A DNA stretch of 64,000 bases from contig NZ_AGFU01000036.1 in NCBI RefSeq assembly GCF_000226955.1, positions 1-64,000 on the forward strand, given 5' to 3'. Source of the DNA: Sphingomonas elodea ATCC 31461 (GTDB lineage: Bacteria > Pseudomonadota > Alphaproteobacteria > Sphingomonadales > Sphingomonadaceae). The first letter of the stretch is position 1, and each line of letters opens with the position of its first letter. Position numbers and translations under genes: made by a program. Under the pieces are notes generated by a model that made no database searches, was not told the origin of the DNA, and saw only the letters and a list, made by a program, of their open reading frames with translations. Below, one piece after another: positions 57,699 to 64,000 of the stretch.

Positions 57699-58475
57699 CT
57701 AGTCGCGGAACCGGGGGCTGCGCTTCTGCAGGTTGGCCATCACCGCCTCGATCTGGTTGGGCGAGCGCATCAGCGCTGCCTGCTCGGCGCTTTCCGCCAG
57801 CAGCACGGCGGCGGCATCGCCCTCATGGTTGGCGAGCCGCTTGGCGGCGCGGATCGCATCCGGATTGCGCCCGGCGATGGCGTGGGCAAGGGCGAGCGCC
57901 TCCGCATGGGGTTCCTCGGCCAGCCGGGTGACGAAGCCGGAGCCCTGCCCCTCGGCCGCGTCGAATTCGCGGGCGGTATAGATCAGTTCGCGCAGCACGT
58001 CGTCGCGGACGGTGCCGCGCCAGAGCACGAAGCCGGCCATGTCCGGCACGATGCCCCATTTCAACTCCATCACCGACAGCCGCGTATCGGGCGCGGCGAT
58101 CCGCACGTCGGCGCCGCTGGCGATCTGCAACCCGCCGCCGAACGCCACCCCGTGTATCGCCGCGATCACCGGCACGGGCAGCGTCCGCCAGCCCCAGGCG
58201 ACCTGCTGGAAGCTGTTCGCAAGTCCATGGCTGCGCGCCGTGAGATCGACGCCTGCCCCGGCATTGGCCATGCTCGCCATGTCGAGCCCGGCGCAGAAGG
58301 CGCGCCCCTCGCCGGACAACACCACGGCGCGAAGGCCGGGCGATTTGCCGAGCGTGTCGATCGCGCCCAGGATGCCTTCGAACATGGCGGGGTCGAGCGC
58401 GTTCATCTTGTCCGGCCGGGCAAGCCGCACATCGGCCACGCCCTGCTCGATCTTCCAGGTCACGCGCTCGCTCAT
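57699..58475 (-). CDS. Crotonase-family enoyl-CoA hydratase/isomerase
   Basis: 258 residues. VRLARPDKMNALDPAM near the start, then the oxyanion-hole motifs GRAFCAGLDMASM and HGVAFGGGLQIASGADVRI, MELKWGIVPDMAG, and a C-terminal helical part (RAAKRLANHEG). The hydratase Glu in the GVAFGGG helix region is not obvious, so isomerase or another crotonase reaction is possible. ATG 58475 with GAGAGGA upstream; the longer frame is not conserved-looking. Divergent from the thioesterase pair across 82 bases. Confidence 0.9.
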   Translation of the reverse strand: MSERVTWKIEQGVADVRLARPDKMNALDPAMFEGILGAIDTLGKSPGLRAVVLSGEGRAFCAGLDMASMANAGAGVDLTARSHGLANSFQQVAWGWRTLPVPVIAAIHGVAFGGGLQIASGADVRIAAPDTRLSVMELKWGIVPDMAGFVLWRGTVRDDVLRELIYTAREFDAAEGQGSGFVTRLAEEPHAEALALAHAIAGRNPDAIRAAKRLANHEGDAAAVLLAESAEQAALMRSPNQIEAVMANLQKRSPRFRD

Positions 58476-58557
58476 TCCGCCATCCTCTCTCGTCCTCAGG
58501 CGGGATAGTGGGGCGAAGCATTTGCGCGGGCAAGATGGGGCCGCTAGAAAAGCCGGT

Positions 58558-59010
58558 ATGTCTGAACCCAGTGATCCCGGGGCGCCCCCCCGGTTCGATC
58601 CCCGCGCCTTCTTCGCGCTCCGCTTTCCCAACCATGGCAGTCGCCTGGGCGTGGCGCACCGCGACCATGGGGCGGACTGGTCCGAACTGGAACTGCCCTG
58701 GCGCGCCGACCTGGTCGGGCAGGAGGAGACGGGCGTGCTCGCCTCGGGTCCGATCCTCGCGCTGATGGACATGGCGAGCAGCGTCGCGGTGTGGCTGAAG
58801 GTCGGCAAGTTCCTGCCGCACGCGACGCTCGACCTGCGGATCGACTATCTCCGGCCCGCGCGCACCGGGCAGACGGTGATCGGGCGGTGCGAATGCTACC
58901 GGCTGACGCGCTCGATCGCGTTCGTGCGCGGCCAGGCGCATGACGGCGATCCGGCAGATCCGCTGGCGCATGTCGCGGGGACCTTCATGGCGGCGGAGGG
59001 CTACTGGTGA
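58558..59010 (+). CDS. PaaI-type hotdog thioesterase (first of two)
   Basis: A 150-residue hotdog protein: LELPWRADLVGQEETGVLA, SGPILALMDMASSVAVWL (central helix with the catalytic Asp candidate), ATLDLRIDYLRPARTG and VAGTFMAAEGYW. Likely hydrolyses acyl-CoA or aryl-CoA thioesters. The stop overlaps the second thioesterase start as GTGA. The frame is open upstream, but ATG 58558 matches the family length. Confidence 0.9.
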   Translation: MSEPSDPGAPPRFDPRAFFALRFPNHGSRLGVAHRDHGADWSELELPWRADLVGQEETGVLASGPILALMDMASSVAVWLKVGKFLPHATLDLRIDYLRPARTGQTVIGRCECYRLTRSIAFVRGQAHDGDPADPLAHVAGTFMAAEGYW

Positions 59011-59384
59011 ACCTGCCTCCTTATGCCGAGCTGCTCGGGCTCGCGGTGGAACCGGGCGCGGAAGCCCCCGTGTTGGTAATGCCGTTTTCCGGCGACGTCG
59101 TTGGACGACCGGGGTTCCTGCACGGCGGCGCGATCGGCGGATTGCTCGAGATGGCGGCGGTTGGCGCGCTGCTCCAGGCGCTGGAGGCGGAAGGCGGGGC
59201 CAAGGTGAAACCGGTCAACGTCACCGTCGATTACATGCGCGGCGGGCGCGAGAAGGAGACGCGGGCCAGGGGTACGGTGACGCGGCTGGGAAACCGCGTG
59301 GCGAATGTCAGCGCGGTCGCCTGGCAGGACGAGGAAGACCGGCCGATCGCGGCGGCGCGGATGAACTTCCTGATCGTGCGGTAA
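59007..59384 (+). CDS. PaaI-type hotdog thioesterase (second of two)
   Basis: A 125-residue hotdog domain with the classic loop-helix GRPGFLHGGAIGGLLEMAAV, VKPVNVTVDYMRGGREKETR and ARGTVTRLGNRVANV. HGG and the following Glu are the usual catalytic positions. GTG start, coupled to the first thioesterase. The two proteins are clearly different sequences, so they may form a heteromer or divide substrates. Confidence 0.91.
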   Translation: MNLPPYAELLGLAVEPGAEAPVLVMPFSGDVVGRPGFLHGGAIGGLLEMAAVGALLQALEAEGGAKVKPVNVTVDYMRGGREKETRARGTVTRLGNRVANVSAVAWQDEEDRPIAAARMNFLIVR

Positions 59385-59389
59385 CGGTT

Positions 59390-59411
59390 CCCCTCCCGCT
59401 TGCGGGAGGGG
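59390..59411. terminator. Hairpin between thioesterase pair and PQQ-type dehydrogenase
   Basis: CCCCTCCCGC (59390-59399) and GCGGGAGGGG (59402-59411) form a 10-base stem between convergent genes. It shares its core with the hairpin at 40272-40299. Confidence 0.75.
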
Positions 59412-59432
59412 AGCGAAGGCTTGGAAGGCTGA

Positions 59433-60713
59433 CTATTTCTTCGGGCTGATCCGCATCAGCCAGCCGCCATCGCCCTTGGCGCCGTCCTGCAGCAGCCAAA
59501 GCGAGCCGTCCGGCGCCTGCGCCACGTCGCGGATGCGCATGTCGAGGTTCCACTGGTCGGCCTTGCGGGCATTGGTGCCGTCGAGCGCAATGCGAATCAG
59601 CGCCTGGCCCGACATTGCACCCATCAGCAGCGAACCCTTCCACTGCGGGAATTCGCTGCCGGTGTAGTAGATCAGCCCCGAGGGCGAGATCGACGGCACC
59701 CAGTAGAGCTTGGGCAGTTCATACCCATCGCCGGCCTTGGGCTTGGGGATCGGCTTGTTGTTGTAATTCTCGCCGAACGAGACGTTGGGCCAGCCATAGT
59801 TGCGGCCCCTGAGGATCAGGTTGAGCTCGTCGCCGCCCTGCGGGCCCATCTCGTGCTCCCACAGATTGCCGGATGCGTCGAAGACGAGGCCGTACGGGTT
59901 GCGATGGCCGCTGCTCCAGATCGAGGCCGGTGCCGGGTTGGGCCCGTCGAAGGCGAAGGGGCGGCCCTTGGCCGTCTTCGCCGCTTCGGTATCCTCGGGC
60001 GGATCGATGACCTGCACGGTGGTGGCGCCGACCTTGCCCGCATCCGGATTGTCCGACGCCGGCTTGCCGTCGAGCGTCAGGTGCAGGATCTTGCCGATCG
60101 CCTGGTTGGGGTCCTGCGCGGGGGTGAAGCGCTGGCGCTCGCCCGAGGAGAGGAACAGCGACTTGCCGTCCGGCGCGAACGCGATCACCGCGCCGAACTG
60201 GCCGCCGTCGCCGTCCGCGCCGGAGCGGAACAGCACCTCCACATTGTCGAGTCGCGGCGCCATCGCCTTGCCGCGGGTGAGCTTGGCACGGGCAAGCGCC
60301 AGCGCGCTGCCGTTGGCGCGCGGCTCCGAATAGGTGAAGTAGATCGTGTTGCTGCTGGCGAAGTCCGGCGCCGGGGCCACGTCGAGCAGGCCGCCCTGGC
60401 CACCGGCCGCGACCTTGGGCACGCCGTTCACCGCCTGCGCCTTCTGGCCGACTTCCCAATATTGCAGCTGCCCCGCCTTTTCGGTGACGAGCGCGGCGCC
60501 GTCGGGCAGGAAGGCCAGCGCGAACGGCGCATCGAAATCGGCGACGCGGACGGCCGTGAACGGCACGCCGGCGGGGAGCGGGGCGGGGGTGCCGCTCGGC
60601 ACCGGCAGCGGCGTCGGGGTGCCCGCGGTGCCCGCCGGCTGCTGGGCATTGGACCCCGGCGACGAGCATGCGGCGGCGAACAAGATCGGGATCAGCAACA
60701 ACGAGCGGGGCAT
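59433..60713 (-). CDS. PQQ-type soluble sugar dehydrogenase lipoprotein
   Basis: About 426 residues. Lipoprotein signal (SLLLIPILFAAAC), a Pro/Thr linker (GTPTPLPVPSGTPAPLPAG), then the six-bladed propeller of the YliI/GdhB group: DAPFALAFLPDGAALVTEK, GGQGGLLDVAPAPDF, ASIWSSGHRNPYGLVFD (catalytic His region), LWEHEMGPQGGDELNLIL and YGWPNVSFGENYNN. It would oxidise aldose sugars in the periplasm using PQQ and pass electrons to the respiratory chain. No PQQ-synthesis gene is in the window. GGAGAGGA precedes the ATG at 60713. Confidence 0.93.
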   Translation of the reverse strand: MPRSLLLIPILFAAACSSPGSNAQQPAGTAGTPTPLPVPSGTPAPLPAGVPFTAVRVADFDAPFALAFLPDGAALVTEKAGQLQYWEVGQKAQAVNGVPKVAAGGQGGLLDVAPAPDFASSNTIYFTYSEPRANGSALALARAKLTRGKAMAPRLDNVEVLFRSGADGDGGQFGAVIAFAPDGKSLFLSSGERQRFTPAQDPNQAIGKILHLTLDGKPASDNPDAGKVGATTVQVIDPPEDTEAAKTAKGRPFAFDGPNPAPASIWSSGHRNPYGLVFDASGNLWEHEMGPQGGDELNLILRGRNYGWPNVSFGENYNNKPIPKPKAGDGYELPKLYWVPSISPSGLIYYTGSEFPQWKGSLLMGAMSGQALIRIALDGTNARKADQWNLDMRIRDVAQAPDGSLWLLQDGAKGDGGWLMRISPKK

Positions 60714-60757
60714 GGAAATCCTCTCCGGCGATGGTTCGGCCACGAACGCAGCCGGTT

Positions 60758-60774
60758 TTGCAACAGGTTGCAAC
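60758..60774. repeat. Short direct repeat TTGCAAC-AGG-TTGCAAC
   Basis: Two perfect 7-base copies (60758-60764 and 60768-60774), spaced one helical turn apart, lie 45-61 bases upstream of the dehydrogenase start, in the divergent gap before rimP. Each copy contains a palindromic TTGCAA. It could be an operator; no bound protein is known. Confidence 0.4.
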
Positions 60775-60939
60775 GTCTTTCCTTCGCGAAAAGATGCAAG
60801 GGCCCCGAGCGCCCTATTGCTCCTGACCCCGGTATTGCGTATATCGCGCTCTGCTTTTCTCGGACATCGTCAAACATGATCGAGGTCGGGGCCGCCAGGC
60901 TCCGGCGCCGAAGCTGCTTGATACCTACTGGAGATGTGC

Positions 60940-61488
60940 GTGGCGAATCTCGCCGAACTGGCCAAGATGATCGAAACCGAAGCGCAGGCGCTGGGCTTTG
61001 CCCTGGTGCGCGTGAAGCTGTTCGGTGGCCAGAGCGATCCGACGCTGCAGATCATGGCCGAGCGCCCCGATACGCGCCAGCTGACGATCGACGATTGCGC
61101 CGATCTGTCGCGCCGCATCTCGGACCTGCTGGATCGTCTCGAGGCCGAGGGCCGCGATCCGATCGACCATGCCTATCGGCTGGAAGTCAGCTCGCCCGGC
61201 ATCGACCGGCCGCTCACCCGGCTGCAGGATTTCGAGGACTGGAAGGGCCACGAAGCCCGCATCACGCTCGCCGAGAAGCTGGATGGGCGCAAGCAGTTCA
61301 AGGGCGATCTCGCCGGCATCGATGCGGCCGGAGGCACCATTACGATCGTGACGCAGGACGAGGCGCACCATGTGCTGCCGTTCGCGGCGATCGAGGATGC
61401 CAAGCTGACGATGACCGATCGGCTGATCGCCGCCACCGCGCCGCTCTCCGCCGAGGGCGCCGACAAGATTATCGAAGTAGAAGGATAA
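60940..61488 (+). CDS. rimP: Ribosome maturation factor RimP
   Basis: About 182 residues assisting 30S subunit maturation. ALGFALVRVKLFGGQ, LQIMAERPDTRQLTIDDCAD, the conserved YRLEVSSPGIDRPLTRLQDF and a C-terminal SH3-like domain. I prefer the GTG at 60940, since GGAG lies six bases before it but directly touches the ATG at 60934; the difference is two residues. It starts the rimP-nusA-ylxR-infB operon. Confidence 0.95.
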   Translation: MANLAELAKMIETEAQALGFALVRVKLFGGQSDPTLQIMAERPDTRQLTIDDCADLSRRISDLLDRLEAEGRDPIDHAYRLEVSSPGIDRPLTRLQDFEDWKGHEARITLAEKLDGRKQFKGDLAGIDAAGGTITIVTQDEAHHVLPFAAIEDAKLTMTDRLIAATAPLSAEGADKIIEVEG

Positions 61489-61494
61489 GCCCGA

Positions 61495-63114
61495 ATGGCC
61501 ACCGCCATTTCCGCCAACAAGGCCGAGCTGCTCGCGATCGCCGATTCGGTCGCGAAGGAAAAGCTGATCGACAAGGCCATCGTCATCGAGGCGATGGAAG
61601 ACGCGATCCAGCGCGCCGCGAAGAACCGCTACGGCGTCGAGAACGACATTCGCGCGAAGCTCGATCCGGTCTCGGGCGATCTCCGCCTGTGGCGCGTCGT
61701 CGAGGTGGTGGAAGCCGTGGACGACTATTTCAAGCAGGTCGACCTGAAGGGCGCGCAGAAGCTTCAGAAGGGCGCAAAGGTCGGCGACTTCATCGTCGAT
61801 CCGCTGCCCCCGATCGAATTCGGCCGCATCCAGGCGCAGGCCTCGAAGCAGATCATCTTCCAGAAGGTCCGCGACGCCGAGCGCGAGCGCCAGTATGACG
61901 AGTTCAAGGACCGGGTGAACGAGATCATCACCGGCGTGGTGAAGCGGGTCGAGTTCGGCCACATCGTCGTCGACCTGGGCCGCGCCGAAGGCGTGATCCG
62001 CCGCGACCAGCAGATCCCGCGCGAAGTGGTGCGTGTCGGCGATCGCGTCCGCTCGGTGGTGCTCAACGTGCGCCGCGAGAATCGCGGGCCGCAGATCTTC
62101 CTGAGCCGGGCGCACCCCGAGTTCATGAAGAAGCTGTTCGCGCAGGAAGTGCCCGAAATCTACGACGGAATCATCGAGATCAAGGCCGCCGCCCGCGATC
62201 CGGGCAGCCGCGCCAAGATCGGCGTGATCAGCCATGACGGCTCGATCGATCCGGTCGGCGCCTGCGTCGGCATGAAGGGCAGCCGCGTGCAGGCCGTCGT
62301 ACAGGAAATGCAGGGCGAGAAGATCGACATCATCCCCTGGTCGCCGGACACCGCGACCTTCGTCGTCAACGCGCTGCAGCCGGCGAACGTCAGCCGCGTC
62401 GTCATCGACGAGGAAGAGGATCGCATCGAAGTCGTCGTCCCCGACGACCAGCTGAGCCTGGCGATCGGCCGTCGCGGCCAGAATGTGCGCCTCGCCAGCC
62501 AGCTGACCGGCAAGGCGATCGACATCCTCACCGAGGCGGATGCGAGCGAGAAGCGCCAGAAGGAATTCGTCGAGCGTTCGGAGATGTTCCAGAACGAGCT
62601 CGACGTCGACGAGACGCTGGCCCAGCTGCTGGTCGCCGAAGGCTTCGGCGCGCTGGAAGAAGTCGCCTATGTCGAGATCGAGGAGCTCGCGACCATCGAG
62701 GGCTTCGACGAGGATCTCGCGCAGGAACTCCAGAACCGCGCCCAGGAAGCGCTGGAGCGCCGCGAGGAAGCCAATCGCGAGGAGCGTCGTGCGCTCGGCG
62801 TCGAGGACGACCTGACCACCATGCCGTATCTGACCGAAGCGATGCTGGTCACGCTCGGCAAGGCGGGCATCAAGACGCTCGACGATCTCGCCGACCTGGC
62901 GACCGACGAGCTGGTCGAGAAGAAGCGCGCCGAGCCGCGTCGCCGCGGCGACGACACCCCGCGCAAGGAGCCCAAGGGCGGCATCCTGGCGGAGTATGGC
63001 CTCAGCGACGAACAGGGCAACGAGATCATCATGGCGGCCCGCGCCCATTGGTTCGCCGATGAAGAACCTGCGGAAGCAGGCGAGGAGGACGCAATTGCGG
63101 ACTCCGAACAATGA
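61495..63114 (+). CDS. nusA: Transcription elongation/termination factor NusA
   Basis: 539 residues: N-terminal RNA-polymerase-binding domain (~1-130), S1 domain (~135-200, GVVKRVEFGHIVVDLGRAEG), KH1 and KH2 (IGVISHDGSIDPVGACVGMK, LAIGRRGQNVRLASQLTG), then two helix-hairpin-helix repeats (~350-500, LLVAEGFGALEEVAYVEIEE and LVTLGKAGIKTLDDLADLA). Seven bases after rimP in the standard operon. Confidence 0.98.
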   Translation: MATAISANKAELLAIADSVAKEKLIDKAIVIEAMEDAIQRAAKNRYGVENDIRAKLDPVSGDLRLWRVVEVVEAVDDYFKQVDLKGAQKLQKGAKVGDFIVDPLPPIEFGRIQAQASKQIIFQKVRDAERERQYDEFKDRVNEIITGVVKRVEFGHIVVDLGRAEGVIRRDQQIPREVVRVGDRVRSVVLNVRRENRGPQIFLSRAHPEFMKKLFAQEVPEIYDGIIEIKAAARDPGSRAKIGVISHDGSIDPVGACVGMKGSRVQAVVQEMQGEKIDIIPWSPDTATFVVNALQPANVSRVVIDEEEDRIEVVVPDDQLSLAIGRRGQNVRLASQLTGKAIDILTEADASEKRQKEFVERSEMFQNELDVDETLAQLLVAEGFGALEEVAYVEIEELATIEGFDEDLAQELQNRAQEALERREEANREERRALGVEDDLTTMPYLTEAMLVTLGKAGIKTLDDLADLATDELVEKKRAEPRRRGDDTPRKEPKGGILAEYGLSDEQGNEIIMAARAHWFADEEPAEAGEEDAIADSEQ

Positions 63115-63171
63115 TACGCGCCGACTGACATTGGCAGTGGTCGTCCCCCCTCTCGGTAACGGGAGGGGCCG

Positions 63172-63876
63172 ATGACCGACGCGGTTCGCACCTGCATCCT
63201 GTCGCGCGAGGAATCGCCGCGGGAAGGGCTGATCCGACTCGTGCTGTCGCCCGAGGGCGAGGTGCTGCCCGACATCCGTGCCAAGGCCCCTGGTCGCGGC
63301 GCCTGGATCTCCGTCGACAAGGCGGGGCTCACGGCGTCGCGCGACAAGGGCAGGCTGAAGGGCGCCCTGTCGCGCAGCTTCCGCACCGGCGAGCTGCGCA
63401 TCCCCGAAGATCTGGAGGACCGGATCGCCGCGCAGCTGCAGCGCGCCGTGCTCGACCGGCTGGGGCTGGAGGCCAAGGCGGGATATGTGGTGATCGGTGC
63501 CGAGCGGATCGAAAAGGCCGCGCGCAACGGCCGACTCCATCTGTTGCTCCACGCCTCCGACGCCCGCGACGACGGCAGCCGCAAGCTGGCCCAGGCGTGG
63601 CGGGTTGGCTCGGATCGGGAAGGTTCTGCCCTCAAGGGCTTAACATTGCCGGTCCCACGCACCATATTGTCCTTGGCGTTAGGCCGCGAAAATGTGGTAC
63701 ACGCCGGACTCATCGACGCCCGGGCGGCGCAACGGACGAGCGAAGCGCTCGATCGCTGGCTGCACTTTATCGGACCCGAACCTGATCCCGTGTCTTGCGA
63801 TTCCGAATCGCAAGGCGCATCGGCTTTGCCGTCCGCCGTGCCATTGACGACGAACATTATCGAGGAACTTGAGTAG
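63172..63876 (+). CDS. Fused YlxR-like (DUF448) and L7Ae-like RNA-binding protein
   Basis: 234 residues lying between nusA and infB. Residues ~1-80 are the YlxR domain ([42 protein letters not shown]). Residues ~95-195 resemble an L7Ae/YlxQ domain ([51 protein letters not shown]). In Firmicutes these are separate genes (ylxR, ylxQ) at the same site. RNA binding is inferred. GGGAGGGG lies upstream of the ATG. Confidence 0.88.
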   Translation: MTDAVRTCILSREESPREGLIRLVLSPEGEVLPDIRAKAPGRGAWISVDKAGLTASRDKGRLKGALSRSFRTGELRIPEDLEDRIAAQLQRAVLDRLGLEAKAGYVVIGAERIEKAARNGRLHLLLHASDARDDGSRKLAQAWRVGSDREGSALKGLTLPVPRTILSLALGRENVVHAGLIDARAAQRTSEALDRWLHFIGPEPDPVSCDSESQGASALPSAVPLTTNIIEELE

Positions 63877-63880
63877 CCGC

Positions 63881-64000
63881 ATGAGCGACACCGAAAACGA
63901 CAAGCCGAAACTGGGCATGCGCGCACCGCTGGGTCTGAAGCGCACGGTGGAAACCGGCAAGGTGAAGCAGAGCTTCAGCCATGGCCGTTCCAACACCGTG
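63881..64000 (+). CDS. infB: Translation initiation factor IF-2, N-terminal end only
   Basis: Forty codons are visible before the window ends. [20 protein letters not shown] and [18 protein letters not shown] match the alphaproteobacterial IF-2 N-terminus, and the place after nusA and ylxR is the canonical one. It starts five bases after the YlxR/L7Ae stop. The GTPase domain lies beyond the window. Confidence 0.93.
   Translation, partial: MSDTENDKPKLGMRAPLGLKRTVETGKVKQSFSHGRSNTV

Noticed and set aside
60714-60939. Possible tRNA or small RNA upstream of rimP
   Set aside because: I could not form a cloverleaf or a convincing promoter-terminator pair in this stretch.

Overview
The window is GC-rich, densely coded chromosomal DNA. 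It most likely comes from a sphingomonad alphaproteobacterium (Sphingomonas or a close relative). The call rests on protein character: a PEP-CTERM protein of the PEPxxWA type, a NodT-like outer-membrane lipoprotein, a fused YlxR/L7Ae protein between nusA and infB, FabI and GroEL of alphaproteobacterial type, and many glycoside hydrolase and TonB-receptor genes. I see no rRNA, tRNA, CRISPR array, transposase, integrase or phage gene. About 52 protein genes are supported; two are cut by the window edges (the GH2 enzyme at the left, infB at the right).

Layout. 1-3.2 kb: end of a large GH2 glycosidase, then a nested inverted repeat. 3.2-11.2 kb: a metal-type RND efflux operon (adaptor, pump, outer-membrane channel; ATGA overlaps) running left, divergent from an OmpR-type response regulator and histidine kinase. 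11.2-16.7 kb, leftward: TonB receptor with STN domain, FecR-like anti-sigma factor and ECF sigma factor (a FecIRA-type cell-surface signalling set), preceded by a ChbG/HpnK-type deacetylase and a GT2 glycosyltransferase. 17-24.5 kb, rightward: membrane GT39-like glycosyltransferase, glutaminyl cyclase, GH97 alpha-glucosidase, then an overlapping APC permease, mtnP and FKBP trio. 24.5-28.6 kb, leftward: PEP-CTERM metalloprotease and aconitase. 28.8-31.9 kb: a compositionally odd MltR-like gene, then tryptophan dioxygenase coupled to a kynureninase-like enzyme. 31.5-36.5 kb: mrp and a CoA-binding protein leftward; hflK, hflC and a DegP-like protease rightward.

36.5-48 kb: HerA-like ATPase and OPT transporter rightward; mannitol-dehydrogenase-family enzyme, tandem retropepsin and ligase-associated helicase leftward; M20 peptidase and a shortened oleate hydratase rightward. 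48-50.2 kb: groES-groEL with a perfect CIRCE operator on a recognisable promoter. 50.2-60.7 kb: sppA, GNAT and STAS-like genes; an overlapping dnaJ-like, yihY and fabI operon; a Thr/Pro-rich secreted protein; aroC; a crotonase; two hotdog thioesterases; a PQQ-type sugar dehydrogenase lipoprotein. 60.9 kb to the end: the rimP-nusA-ylxR-infB translation operon.

Functional themes: envelope stress and proteostasis (HflKC, DegP, SppA, GroESL, DnaJ-like, FKBP), transport and sensing (RND with two-component system, TonB receptor with sigma/anti-sigma), and glycan use (GH2, GH97). Translational coupling by ATGA, GTGA or longer overlaps is common. I did not find a convincing wholly new multi-gene system. 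The best leads are a shortened oleate hydratase, a two-domain retropepsin, hairpins that contain or abut ribosome binding sites (HerA-like ATPase, oleate hydratase), an 11-C run just upstream of the OPT transporter, and a foreign-looking MltR-like gene.
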